Positions 9,307 to 18,700 of a stretch of DNA of 64,000 bases are shown here, piece after piece. Each line of letters starts with the position of its first letter. Position 1 is the first letter of the stretch. Where the stretch lies: positions 25,489-89,488 of the forward strand of contig PMTV01000043.1 of the NCBI GenBank assembly GCA_003167215.1, read 5' to 3'. A program made the position numbers and the translations under genes. This stretch comes from Acidobacteriota bacterium. GTDB lineage: Bacteria; Acidobacteriota; Terriglobia; Acidiferrales; UBA7541. The notes below the pieces were generated by a model. The model was not told where the DNA came from. It saw only the letters and a program-made list of their open reading frames with translations, and did no database searches.

Positions 9307-9521
9307 GTTGCTCCTGGTCTTGAGCTGCGGCTCGAAATTCGAGCCTAAGGTTGAGCGCGGTATTATACGGCGTTTACCGGCACAGAACCCGGAAACTCTA
9401 TGCCTCTGAATTTTTGCTCTGGTATTGTAATAGAATGCGCGATTCGACGAGGAGGCTTCTTGCTTAGTGATTCAGCCGGAGCGGATCTGGCGCGACGCAA
9501 TTTAAAGTGGAGGAATCCCGA

Positions 9522-10346
9522 TTGGTGCTTTCCCGAGAAATGGCGGCGGGATTGAGCGCGTCCGGGGCCGGCCAGTTGCGGAAACATGAAGGGTATCGCT
9601 CGCGCTTTCTTCCTCGCAAGCGCGACCTGATCGTCTATCTGCCCGCCATCTACGAGCAAAACCCGCAATTGCGCCTTCCGGTGCTTTATCTGCAGGACGG
9701 CCAAAACCTGTTTGATGGCGCGACGTCATTCATCCCGGGCATGGACTGGCACGTGAGGGAGACTGCTGACCGGCTGATTGCAGAAGGTGCGATTCGACCG
9801 CTCATCATCGTCGGCATATACAACACGGGCAAAGGGCGACTTGGCGAGTACACGCCTACGCGCGATAAAAAAATGGGCGGAGGAAGGGCCGGCCGCTATG
9901 GCCGGATGTTAATCGAAGAAATCATGCCGTTCATCAATTCTGAATATCGCACGCTCTCGGGACCTGCGAATACGGGCGTGGGTGGTTCATCGCTGGGAGG
10001 GCTCCTCGCGATTTACCTCGGTCTCCGTTTCCCAAAAGTGTTTGGCAAGCTCGCGATTCTTTCCCCTTCGGTATGGTGGAACCAAGGCTCGATATTGAAA
10101 CTTGCAGCACGGGCGAAGTTGCGCGATCGCCCCAGGATTTGGTTAGACGCCGGCACCAGGGAAGGCGGGCGCAGCGTAGAGAACGTGGAGAAGCTACGCG
10201 ACGTTCTTGCTGAGAAAGGTTGGCAGGAAGGCCGCGACCTACATTTCGAAGTGATTCCGGGAGCCGAGCACAACGAAGATGCTTGGGGACGACGCGTCGG
10301 GCCATTCTTGCAATTCCTATTTCCCTCCGGCGAGACCGCAGTATAA
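9522..10346 (+). CDS. Esterase, alpha/beta hydrolase (IroE/Fes-like)
   Basis: A protein of about 274 residues with the esterase motif [12 protein letters not shown] (nucleophile S157 in GSSLG) and late [10 protein letters not shown] providing the catalytic His near residue 250. The [15 protein letters not shown] segment is characteristic of the enterochelin-esterase/YbbA-like group. The start is uncertain: TGGAGGA at 9508-9514 would serve TTG 9522 or GTG 9525, whereas GTG 9507 would lie on the Shine-Dalgarno itself and ATG 9540 has none. Its 3' end overlaps an upstream extension of the following ATP-grasp frame. Two related esterases placed between ligase genes suggest hydrolysis of an ester or activated amide in the same pathway, but the substrate is unknown. 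Confidence 0.87.
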   Translation: MVLSREMAAGLSASGAGQLRKHEGYRSRFLPRKRDLIVYLPAIYEQNPQLRLPVLYLQDGQNLFDGATSFIPGMDWHVRETADRLIAEGAIRPLIIVGIYNTGKGRLGEYTPTRDKKMGGGRAGRYGRMLIEEIMPFINSEYRTLSGPANTGVGGSSLGGLLAIYLGLRFPKVFGKLAILSPSVWWNQGSILKLAARAKLRDRPRIWLDAGTREGGRSVENVEKLRDVLAEKGWQEGRDLHFEVIPGAEHNEDAWGRRVGPFLQFLFPSGETAV

Positions 10347-10407
10347 TCCGCATTACCGTCATAGCCGCAGAACCAGCTTAGTTCAGCAGCATCCGAGGCC
10401 ATCGTCT

Positions 10408-11613
10408 TTGCCCCCAGAGAGACCGCTAACCATTCTGTGCATCAGCTCTTACGAGAAAGGGCAGGAATTTCTGCGCGAGGCAAAGAAAGAAAACTGCCGC
10501 GTACTGCTCCTCACGCTGGAAAAACTCCGTAACGCGGACTGGCCGAGCGAGGCAATCGACGAGATGTTTTATACGCCGGAAGACCTTCCTACTCCGGACA
10601 TAATCCGCGCCGTCAGTTTCATGGCGCGTACGCAGCCGATCGACCGCATCGTTGCGCTGGACGAATTCGATATGGAAAACGTCGCGGCGCTGCGCGAACA
10701 TCTGCGCATCCCGGGCATGGGGCTCACCACCATGCGCTACTTTCGAGACAAGCTGGCGATGCGCGGCCGCGCCCAGGAATCCGGCATCCCGGTTCCGGAA
10801 TTCGTGCACGTTCTCAATTACGAAAATCTGAAAAGCTTCATGGCTCGCGTGAAGCCGCCGTGGCTGCTGAAACCGCGGTCGCAGGCATCCGGGATCGGCA
10901 TGAAAAAGATCCAGGAGCCCGCGGAGCTGTGGCCGTGGCTCGATCAACTGGGCGACCAACAGTCTTTTTTTCTGCTGGAGCAGTTCGTTTCCGGCGACGT
11001 TTATCACGTGGACAGCATCGTCTCCGAGCGCAAAGTGGTGTTTGCCGAAGCCCATGGCTACGGGAAGCCGCCGCTGGAGGTTTCTCACCAAGGCGGTATT
11101 TTTACTTCACAAACTTTGTCGCGGGCATCCGCGGAATCCAAGGCGCTACTGAAGATTAATCGCGAATTGATCGAGGCGCTCGGATTCGTGCGCGGCGTGA
11201 CCCATGCTGAATTCCTACGCGCGCACGAAGACGGGAAAATTTACTTTATCGAGATCGCGGCGCGGGTGGGCGGCGCTTATATTTCGGACGTGATCGAAGC
11301 CGCCACTGGAATCAATCTCTGGCGGGAATGGGCGCGCATCGAAGTGGCCGGAGGAAAAACGCCCTACGTCCTGCCCGATACGCGGCGCGACTACGCCGGC
11401 GTGGTGATTTCATTGGCGCGACAGGATAATCCCGATACTTCCGCCTATAACGACCCGGAGATCGTGCTACGCATTCCAAAGCATCATCACGCGGGATTCG
11501 TACTGCGTTCGCCCAAGCAGCAGCGAATAACCGAATTGCTTGACTCCTATGCGAGGCGGTTCCACCAGGATTTTTACGCCACCCAGCCGGTTCCTGACAA
11601 ACCCAGCGCATGA
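10408..11613 (+). CDS. ATP-grasp ligase (carbamoyl-phosphate-synthase-like fold)
   Basis: About 401 residues. ATP-grasp features are the Lys loop [17 protein letters not shown] (K155), the [17 protein letters not shown] hinge and the Mg/ATP segment [12 protein letters not shown] (E282). This order and the IAARVGG ending are typical of the BL00235/L-amino-acid-ligase and PurT-like branch, which makes dipeptides or other amides. The frame is open from 10279, overlapping the esterase gene, but its first 43 codons look like shadow sequence; TTG 10408 just precedes the first conserved strand ([12 protein letters not shown]). I therefore chose it, with low certainty, since no strong Shine-Dalgarno is seen. 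It is the third ATP-grasp in 6.5 kb and closes the cluster. Confidence 0.87.
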   Translation: MPPERPLTILCISSYEKGQEFLREAKKENCRVLLLTLEKLRNADWPSEAIDEMFYTPEDLPTPDIIRAVSFMARTQPIDRIVALDEFDMENVAALREHLRIPGMGLTTMRYFRDKLAMRGRAQESGIPVPEFVHVLNYENLKSFMARVKPPWLLKPRSQASGIGMKKIQEPAELWPWLDQLGDQQSFFLLEQFVSGDVYHVDSIVSERKVVFAEAHGYGKPPLEVSHQGGIFTSQTLSRASAESKALLKINRELIEALGFVRGVTHAEFLRAHEDGKIYFIEIAARVGGAYISDVIEAATGINLWREWARIEVAGGKTPYVLPDTRRDYAGVVISLARQDNPDTSAYNDPEIVLRIPKHHHAGFVLRSPKQQRITELLDSYARRFHQDFYATQPVPDKPSA

Positions 11614-11651
11614 TTCCAGAAGTGGGAGCTTTGATTTTTTGAGGAACAGCG

Positions 11652-12800
11652 CTACTTACGCGGTGGACGTTCGAGACCGTAGAAATCCTCTGAATTAATG
11701 GGCTTACTTCCCAGGCCGAGCTGTAGGACCTGGAGATGGCTGCTGCGGTCAAAAACTTTGTCGGGGAAATAGCGTTTTACGACCAGCCTGATTCCTCCGA
11801 AGGCGATGCCGGATATTATCGCGAACATGCAAATGACGCCGGCACCAACGATTGTTCCGACGATCATGGCGCTGATGGGCGGCTCCTTGAACTGGAAGGT
11901 GGGCTCGTTCCAGGTAATCTCCTCTGATGACGCCACCTGCCGCAGCAAAGCATCCGCTTCGGCTTTGGTTCGCGCGCCCGAGACGATGGCCAGCAGCGTC
12001 ATGGATCGTTTGGCGAAAAGCGGCGACGAAGCTGGGTCGAAAGTGGTGGCGTTCACGTGATAGTTTTGTTGTATATCAAGCAGACGCTTTGCAGCAGTTT
12101 GGGGAGTGGGGAAGTCCACGAGCAAAAGCGTCAGCTCGCGGCCTTCCTTCCTGTACCGCGCAGATTCGGCCTCGGCTCCCTGCGAAAATCCCAGCCAATC
12201 GCTCGAGGCCACAGGTAGGAATTGATACAAAGCCGCCGGCCCCAAGAGATAATGATCCGACCGCTCGATCATTCCCTCGGCAGGCATTTCATCCGGAAGC
12301 GTCGGGAGCGGACCTTCTTCGGCGTGATGCTTTACGTTAGCGACGAGGGCCTTCAAATCTTTTTCACGCCTCGGAAGATCGGTCCCGCGAATATCCAATA
12401 GAAGATTGCCATCGAGAACCAGGGCCCGCGAGCTACCAAGGGCCGAATGCTCCGTCAGAGCGCCGTGCGGCAGATCCGCTGTCAGCATGTAGGAATAGAG
12501 CCCGTACGCTCCGCTCGGGTCCTTCATTCGATAGACCTGCACTCCCAACTTTTCCGAACTGCGCGTGTACTCGCACTGCTCCCCAGCAACGAAGCCGTAT
12601 TCCGCCAAGACATCATTTCCGGCTGAACTGGCAGTCTGCGAGGCGATCTGCGATGGCTGGGCAGGATTAAACGAGGATCTGCCGTTGCAACTCCATCCTG
12701 CAAATGAATCGGGAACTACGCCTTGGGCGGGCGTGGAAATTGCCGCGAAAGATAAAAGCAAAGCGGCGAGGGAAAGAGAAATGTAGTGGCGCATCCGCAT
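11652..12800 (-). CDS. Secreted, C-terminally anchored protein, DUF6599-like
   Basis: A 382-residue protein with a signal peptide (hydrophobic LSLAALLLSFAAI, cleavage near residues 25-27) and one membrane segment near residues 310-335 (MIVGTIVGAGVICMFAIISG), followed by a basic tail. Two similar modules seem to lie in the outer part: a VQVYRMKDPSGAYGLYSY segment and, later, LTLLLVDFPTPQTAAKRL, the pattern of the acidobacterial family I know as DUF6599. Function is unknown. It ends a minus-strand run with a cell-wall amidase and lytic transglycosylase, 21 bp after the amidase stop, so a role at the envelope is plausible. The family assignment is from memory and tentative; existence as a gene is secure. 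Confidence 0.8.
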   Translation of the reverse strand: MRMRHYISLSLAALLLSFAAISTPAQGVVPDSFAGWSCNGRSSFNPAQPSQIASQTASSAGNDVLAEYGFVAGEQCEYTRSSEKLGVQVYRMKDPSGAYGLYSYMLTADLPHGALTEHSALGSSRALVLDGNLLLDIRGTDLPRREKDLKALVANVKHHAEEGPLPTLPDEMPAEGMIERSDHYLLGPAALYQFLPVASSDWLGFSQGAEAESARYRKEGRELTLLLVDFPTPQTAAKRLLDIQQNYHVNATTFDPASSPLFAKRSMTLLAIVSGARTKAEADALLRQVASSEEITWNEPTFQFKEPPISAMIVGTIVGAGVICMFAIISGIAFGGIRLVVKRYFPDKVFDRSSHLQVLQLGLGSKPINSEDFYGLERPPRK

Positions 12801-12821
12801 CTTTGATTAGATGCCAGAATT

Positions 12822-14861
12822 CTACTTGGGGTTCCCGTTGGACGCCACTGCAGCGGTAGTTTCCGCGCCACTTGCGGACTGATCGATAGAAGCGCTTGCC
12901 GGCATGGCCGCCTTGACCGGGAAGCCTCCGGCGCGATTGTCTGAAACCAGCTTGGATTTGTCGTAGGAAAGGCTGTTGAGATTATCGAGATATGCAGCGA
13001 TGCCGCGGTAGAGGCCATCGGCAACGCGCTGGCGCTGATCGCCTTTGCGCAGCAGCTTTTCGTCGCTGGGATTGCTGATAAATGAAATTTCCGAAAGGAT
13101 GGAGGGCATATTCGCGCCGATCAGCACAACGAAGGGCGCTTTTTTCACGCCGCGATTCTTCTCGTTCTGGCTCACCAGCTGCATTCGACGCGCGAGCGAA
13201 TCCTGGACGTCGCTGGCGAACTCTTTCGATTCCTCGATTTTTTCATTGCGCGCAATCTTCTTCACCAAATCCTGCAAATCATGCAGCCCCTCTTGCGAGA
13301 GGGCATTTTCACGCGTGGCAACTTCGAGCGATTCTTCCGAGGTGGCGAAGTTCAAGTAGTAGGTCTCGATTCCGCGCGCCTCATGATCGTGGCTTGAGTT
13401 TGCGTGGATGGAAATAAACAGGTCGGCTTTGGCGTCGTTGGCCATGGCCGTACGCTGCTCGAGCGGAATGAAAGTGTCGTCTTTCCGCGTGTAAATGACT
13501 TCCGCGCCGGGAAGTTTCTGTTCGATAAGATGGCCCAGCCGAAGCGCGACGTCCAGGCAAAGATCTTTCTCCATCAAGCCGTGGGGCCCGATGGTTCCGG
13601 TATCGTGTCCGCCATGGCCCGGGTCGATGACGATGCGGCCGATTTTCAGGCCGAGCGCGCGGGTCAAAGAATGCTGTCCATCGCGCGTGGGCTTGGGCTC
13701 GGTAGGGGGCTGCAGTGCAGCGCTGCTCGGAGCTGTGGACTTCGATTTCAGAGGTGTACTTTTCGAAGCCGGCGTGGCAGCAAGTTTCGCCGCGAGTTTG
13801 GCGGTTGCAGAATCTTTTTCGCTGCTGGCGGAGACTGTTTCGTTCGTCTTCTCCGCGGCGTTCGTCTCGGCAGCCCCGGCGTCATCCTTCGATGGCGCGG
13901 ATGTGGGCGCATTCGCAGCGGGCTGAGCGGGAGTGCCGGTTCCGATTTTCGCGGTGGTAACGGCAGCTTGGCTGTGTACTTCAATCACCAGGCGATAGGG
14001 GTTGGAGAGAAGGTAAGCCGAATAGTCGCGCGCGCCATCGACATCCAGAACCAAGCGAACTACCCCCTCGCGGTTCTGCCCGACACGGACAGATTTCAGC
14101 AGGCCGTCTTGCACATCGATTGTTTTCTTTCCCAGCCCGGGGCCGAGGTTCGCTTTGTGTAAATCGAAATAGACCCGATCGGGAGAAGCAATATGCGCGG
14201 AATCAAATTTCACGGTGTCTTCGAGGTTCACGATAATGCGCGTGTAGGTTTCAGAGTTCCACGCGTGGACGTCGGTGACGTGGGGCGTGCCGTGCGCGCT
14301 CTCGCGCTGCTGAACGACTTGGCCTTTGATTTCAGGAGGTTTGTTATTCGCTCGTTCGCGCGAATCCGAGATTTCCTTTAGCGCTTGCCGCGCTTTGGGC
14401 GCCTTCTCCGATTTCGGGAAGCGCTTCAGAAAATCCTTGAAGGTAACTTCGGCAACTTCCGGCCGGCCCAAATCGTCTTTTTGGATTTGCGCGATGGAAA
14501 AGATCGCTTCAGAGCGGTAGCGAGTCTCGGGATATTGCTTGAGCAGGAAATTGTAAGTATCGATGGCGGACTGAAAATATTTTTCGTCGAATTGCCGCGC
14601 CATCTGCTGGTACAGCTCGGCCTCCGCAATCAGCGCAGGAGTGACTTCCTCGGCTTGCGGCGTGATCAAATAAACTTTCTGGTAGGCGGCTACGGTTTGC
14701 TTGTAATCGGCAAGAGTGCGGTCTTTTTCGGGACGTTCCTGCAGGGCGGTGCGGATTCTTACCGCGCGCTCGAATTGCTGGCGCGCTTCGGATTTTCGGT
14801 CGGCATAGGCGGGGGCCGCAAGCGACACAAGTATCGCGATCGCCAGCAGAAAAAACTTCAT
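12822..14861 (-). CDS. N-acetylmuramoyl-L-alanine amidase (TPR-like + AMIN + Amidase_3)
   Basis: A 679-residue exported peptidoglycan amidase. Order: signal peptide (MKFFLLAIAILVSLAAPAYA), TPR-like helices about 25-160, an AMIN domain about 170-265 (VTDVHAWNSETYTRIIVNL), a long Ala/Ser/Thr/Lys linker about 270-400, then Amidase_3. Zinc ligands are H416 in IDPGHGG, the Glu of LMEKD and the His of ISIHANSS; the catalytic Glu is E591 in ILSEISFIS. It cleaves the amide between MurNAc and the stem peptide. AMIN directs enzymes to septal peptidoglycan or the Tol system in relatives. ATG 14861 is chosen because it begins the signal peptide; GTG 14888 would add nine residues. The lytic transglycosylase gene lies 33 bp upstream. 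Confidence 0.95.
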   Translation of the reverse strand: MKFFLLAIAILVSLAAPAYADRKSEARQQFERAVRIRTALQERPEKDRTLADYKQTVAAYQKVYLITPQAEEVTPALIAEAELYQQMARQFDEKYFQSAIDTYNFLLKQYPETRYRSEAIFSIAQIQKDDLGRPEVAEVTFKDFLKRFPKSEKAPKARQALKEISDSRERANNKPPEIKGQVVQQRESAHGTPHVTDVHAWNSETYTRIIVNLEDTVKFDSAHIASPDRVYFDLHKANLGPGLGKKTIDVQDGLLKSVRVGQNREGVVRLVLDVDGARDYSAYLLSNPYRLVIEVHSQAAVTTAKIGTGTPAQPAANAPTSAPSKDDAGAAETNAAEKTNETVSASSEKDSATAKLAAKLAATPASKSTPLKSKSTAPSSAALQPPTEPKPTRDGQHSLTRALGLKIGRIVIDPGHGGHDTGTIGPHGLMEKDLCLDVALRLGHLIEQKLPGAEVIYTRKDDTFIPLEQRTAMANDAKADLFISIHANSSHDHEARGIETYYLNFATSEESLEVATRENALSQEGLHDLQDLVKKIARNEKIEESKEFASDVQDSLARRMQLVSQNEKNRGVKKAPFVVLIGANMPSILSEISFISNPSDEKLLRKGDQRQRVADGLYRGIAAYLDNLNSLSYDKSKLVSDNRAGGFPVKAAMPASASIDQSASGAETTAAVASNGNPK

Positions 14862-14894
14862 CGGCCTATGAACTTTGGCGGAGAACACTTGCTT

Positions 14895-15596
14895 TCATTC
14901 GTTCGTGTAAACTACGCGGCCTTTCGAGTCCACTTCTTTTCGCACCGGACGTCTTGGCGGAGTCCAGAACGTCGGGTTGCGGCCCGAGTCAGACCGGAAG
15001 TATGCTTCAGTTACTTTTTGCACGTACTGTTGCGTTTCTCTGTACGCCGGGACGCCCCCATTCAGGTCCACGGCGCGCTCGCCTGCATTGTATGCGGCAA
15101 GCGAAAGGGACAGATTATTGTCGTAACGATCCAGCAGCGATCTGAGATACGTCGTTCCAGCTTCCACGTTTTGAGCCGGGTCGTACGGATTCCCAGCGCC
15201 AAAGCGTTGTGCCGTACCCGGAATCAACTGCATCAAGCCAATCGCACCCTTGCGTGAGACTGCTCCCGCATTCCAACCAGACTCCTGGTTGATTACCGCT
15301 TTCACCAACGCCTGGTCCACGTGATGCCGGTCGGCCGCATCACGTACGATGCGATCGAGCCGCGGGTCCGTGACATCTGTTGCCGAGGTCGGCGACAAAG
15401 TCGTCGAATGAAAGCCCTTTGGAGCCGTTGGAGAACTTATAGTACTCCCACGACGGCCTGCTGGGGAATCTTCATTCACGAAGACTTGCTTACCATGATT
15501 GTCCAAGGTGCTGGCAATCTGGGCATGGGTTGGCAATGCCAGCGAGAAGAAGATCCCGGCGACCAGGACGGCGACGCTAATAGGGTGCTGACGCAT
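14895..15596 (-). CDS. Lytic transglycosylase, SLT (family 1) domain
   Basis: A 233-residue secreted enzyme with a signal peptide ending near THAQ at residue 25. The SLT domain covers about residues 78-200: catalytic Glu E105 in VINQESGWN, then GAIGLMQLIPGTAQRFG, NVEAGTTYLRSLLDRY and SLAAYNAGERAV, all signatures of the Slt70/MltC-type goose-lysozyme fold. It cuts glycan strands with formation of anhydro-MurNAc. A short N-terminal module (residues about 30-45, KQVFVNED) and the tail GRVVYTNE look like paired DUF4124-like strands. It precedes the amidase by 33 bp on the same strand, so glycan and peptide cutting enzymes are likely co-expressed. Confidence 0.93.
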   Translation of the reverse strand: MRQHPISVAVLVAGIFFSLALPTHAQIASTLDNHGKQVFVNEDSPAGRRGSTISSPTAPKGFHSTTLSPTSATDVTDPRLDRIVRDAADRHHVDQALVKAVINQESGWNAGAVSRKGAIGLMQLIPGTAQRFGAGNPYDPAQNVEAGTTYLRSLLDRYDNNLSLSLAAYNAGERAVDLNGGVPAYRETQQYVQKVTEAYFRSDSGRNPTFWTPPRRPVRKEVDSKGRVVYTNE

Positions 15597-15779
15597 TTGT
15601 TATGGTCCCTCGTCGCTAAACGCTTCGCGAGTAACCGAACGCTTCGAAACTTCCACTACGTGCCTCAGGGGAAGGCAGAGAGCGATTCAAACTCTTAGAG
15701 ACACAAATTCTCGAAATCACAGAACTGTTCCGCCGATAGAAAGGTGGCTGCTCGGCGTAAAGTTCTGGCGCTATTGACA

Positions 15780-18536
15780 TTATAACAAGCGGTCGAGGAG
15801 AGGGTATACCTGGCCGAGGGCGTTTTCTATGCCGGATGTGTCTTTTCCGCCAGCCTCTGCTAGATCAGGCCTACCGCCCCCGGAACCGCCGACAAACTTG
15901 GCGAGTTCCTGGATCAATTTGCCGGCATGGACGCGGGCGGTCAGGTCCTTCGTAACTGCTGTGATTAGAGCGACTTTGCCGTCTTCTGCGGTAGCCAGAA
16001 CCACCACTCCGGAGCCCAACTTTTGGCGCAGGGAATCGACGAGCTGGCGAAGGGATTCGCGGCCAAAACCATCAACTTTGGCGGCAATAAAGCGAACTTC
16101 CTTCACGAGGCGCACATCTTCGAGAAGCTGATCCGCGATGGACCCGGCGGCTTTGCGTTTCAGGGCTTCGAGCTGCTTTTCGAGCTGGCGGACGGACTCG
16201 AATTGGCGTTCGAGGGCGGCGACTACGTCGCTTTCGCCGGAATTCAGCATGCCGGCGACGGCGCGCAGGGTCGAAAGCGACTTCTGGTAATCGGCTAGAG
16301 CGCGGTCGCCGGAAATGGCCTCGATGCGGCGGACTCCGGCGGCGGTGGACTCTTCGCGGAGGATTTTGAAGACGCCGATCTGGCCGGTGCGCGAGACGTG
16401 CGTGCCGCCGCAGAGTTCCTTGCTGTAAAAGCCGCGCGATGAGGCGGTGTCGGGAATGGTGACCACGCGGACGTTGGACTCTGGATATTTGTCTCCGAAA
16501 AAGGCGAGGGCGCCGGAAGCGAGAGCTTCGTCAATATTCATGATGTCGGTCCGCATTTCGAGGTTTTTCCAGATTTCCTCGTTGACCTGCTGCTCGATTT
16601 CGGCGAGCTCGCTCGAGTCGACGGCGGCGAAATGCGAGAAGTCGAAGCGAAGATGGTCGGGGGCGACGAGCGAGCCGGCTTGCTTTACGTGCGTGCCGAG
16701 AATGTTGCGGAGCGCGGCGTTCAGGAGATGCGTCGCTGTGTGGTTGCGCATGTTGCGGAGACGGCGCTCGGCGTCGGCGACGGTGGCGACGCGATCACCT
16801 ACGTGCAAATCTTCTTTGGCTACGATGCGGTGCGCGATTAACCCGGTGACGGGGTAATACGCACCGCGCACTTCGGCTACTTCGAGAGATTCGGAATTGT
16901 CGAAGAGGCCGCCGATGTCGGCGACTTGGCCGCCGGATTCGGAGTAGATGGAGGTGCGGTCGAGGACGATTTCAGCTTCCGTACCTTTTTTGATTTCGTT
17001 TACCTGGCCCGTTTTTGTGACGATGGCTTCGATGCGGCAGTCGCGCGTGTCGGTACCGAAGTAAAAATCAGGTTCGGTCTTGTAGGTCTGCGCAAGCTTC
17101 GAGTACACGGGACTCGCGGCATCTTTGTGCACGCCTTTCCACGCTGCCCGTCCGCGAGCCTGTTGTTCCGCTTTTGCCTGGTCGAAGTCCTTCATCTCAA
17201 GTCTCATACCGACATCGCGGAGCGCGTCGACAATGAAATCCACCGGCAGCCCGTAGGTGTCGTACAGCTTAAAGGCGTCGGGCCCCGGCAGTATCGATGC
17301 AGACACTTTGGCGCTCTCGTGGATGTCTGCCTTCATATTGCCAGCTCGAATCTCTTCGATCTTATCGTCTAGTTTTCTTAGTCCCACATCGACGGTCCGG
17401 GTAAACTGGCGTTCCTCTTCGTCGAGAATTTTAGTGATACGGGAAACGTGCTCCTCAAGCTCGGGGTACGCCTCTTTCATCTCCGCCCGAACTGTACCCG
17501 ACATCAGAGAAAGAAAAGGCATCGGAGCCTGAAGCATCCGTGCATGACGCAAGGCGCGACGAATAATTTTGCGCAGGACGTAGCCGCGGCCATCATTCGA
17601 AGGAACCACACCATCGGAAATTAGAAAAGTGGAGGCACGAGAATGATCGGCGATGATACGTAACGACGGCTGAATCTTTGTGTCATGCACGTCGGCGTTT
17701 GCGAGCTTGGCGGCATCACGGATCAGCGGTTGGAATAAATCTGTATCGTAGTTGCTGATTTTGCCTTCTAAGACGGCGGTCATCCGTTCAAGGCCCATGC
17801 CGGTATCGACGGAGGGCTTGGGCAGGGGATTGAGCTTGCCCGAGGAGTCGCGGTTGAACTGCATGAAGACGAGGTTCCAGACTTCGACGTAGCGGCCGCA
17901 TTCGCAGCCGAATTTGCAATCATTGTGGCCCGCGTCGGAAGCTGTAGGGCCCATGTCGTAATGAATTTCGCTGCAGGGGCCGCAGGGGCCAGTGTCACCC
18001 ATGGCCCAGAAATTCTCCTTCAGGCCCGGGACTTCGATCACGCGATCTTTTGGAGCGCCGATTTTGATCCAGAAGTTGGCGGCTTCATGATCCGGAGGAA
18101 GTTTTTGTCCGGAGACTTCCGCGCCGCCGAAGACGGTGAAGTACAGTGTTTCCAGCGGGACGCCGTACCAATTCGGAGAAGTGATCAGCTCCCAGGCGTA
18201 GGCGATGGCTTTCTCTTTGAAATAATCGCCGAAGGAGAAGTTGCCGAGCATTTCGAAAAAAGTGTGATGGCGATTGGTGAAGCCGACGTTTTCGAGGTCG
18301 TTGTGTTTTCCGCCGGCGCGGACGCATTTCTGGCAGGACGTCGCGGTGTTGTAATCGCGCCGCTCGAGACCGAGGAAAACGTCCTTGAACTGATTCATTC
18401 CGGCGTTGGTGAAAAGCAGCGTGGGATCGTTGGTAGGGACGAGCGAAGAGCTACGCACGACGCGGTGGCCGCGCTCTTCGAAAAATTTCAGAAATGTTTT
18501 GCGAACTTCGTTGCCAGTCCAGTCAGTACGAGTCAA
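15780..18536 (-). CDS. alaS: Alanyl-tRNA synthetase
   Basis: A 918-residue class II synthetase. The aminoacylation core is at the N-terminus (FTNAGMNQFKDVFLG, HHTFFEMLGNFSFGDYFKEK), followed by the editing domain with zinc ligands NHTATHLLNAAL and LCGGTHVSRTG, then a coiled-coil and a C-terminal DHHA1-like domain (VGGSGGGRPDLAEAGG). Length is slightly above the usual 870-900, with no obvious insertion. The start is a TTG at 18536 preceded by GAGGG; the family's conserved beginning (GNEVRKTFLKFFEERGH) lies just after it, so this start is reasonable. It is the first gene of the minus-strand run with the cell-wall enzymes, but a 183-bp gap separates it from the transglycosylase. Confidence 0.98.
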   Translation of the reverse strand: MTRTDWTGNEVRKTFLKFFEERGHRVVRSSSLVPTNDPTLLFTNAGMNQFKDVFLGLERRDYNTATSCQKCVRAGGKHNDLENVGFTNRHHTFFEMLGNFSFGDYFKEKAIAYAWELITSPNWYGVPLETLYFTVFGGAEVSGQKLPPDHEAANFWIKIGAPKDRVIEVPGLKENFWAMGDTGPCGPCSEIHYDMGPTASDAGHNDCKFGCECGRYVEVWNLVFMQFNRDSSGKLNPLPKPSVDTGMGLERMTAVLEGKISNYDTDLFQPLIRDAAKLANADVHDTKIQPSLRIIADHSRASTFLISDGVVPSNDGRGYVLRKIIRRALRHARMLQAPMPFLSLMSGTVRAEMKEAYPELEEHVSRITKILDEEERQFTRTVDVGLRKLDDKIEEIRAGNMKADIHESAKVSASILPGPDAFKLYDTYGLPVDFIVDALRDVGMRLEMKDFDQAKAEQQARGRAAWKGVHKDAASPVYSKLAQTYKTEPDFYFGTDTRDCRIEAIVTKTGQVNEIKKGTEAEIVLDRTSIYSESGGQVADIGGLFDNSESLEVAEVRGAYYPVTGLIAHRIVAKEDLHVGDRVATVADAERRLRNMRNHTATHLLNAALRNILGTHVKQAGSLVAPDHLRFDFSHFAAVDSSELAEIEQQVNEEIWKNLEMRTDIMNIDEALASGALAFFGDKYPESNVRVVTIPDTASSRGFYSKELCGGTHVSRTGQIGVFKILREESTAAGVRRIEAISGDRALADYQKSLSTLRAVAGMLNSGESDVVAALERQFESVRQLEKQLEALKRKAAGSIADQLLEDVRLVKEVRFIAAKVDGFGRESLRQLVDSLRQKLGSGVVVLATAEDGKVALITAVTKDLTARVHAGKLIQELAKFVGGSGGGRPDLAEAGGKDTSGIENALGQVYPLLDRLL

Positions 18537-18700
18537 AGACGGCCCTCGGTTAAGTGAATCATTATCGCAGACGAATTCCAGAGCCGCAACGCGAAGAGGC
18601 GGCCGGTGATATTCTAGTTTGGATGTATCATTTTGTATCTTCGAGTTGCTTCGGTTCTGACCGGCTGCGTAGGTCGTAGAGACTAGCGGCGGGAGTGTCG

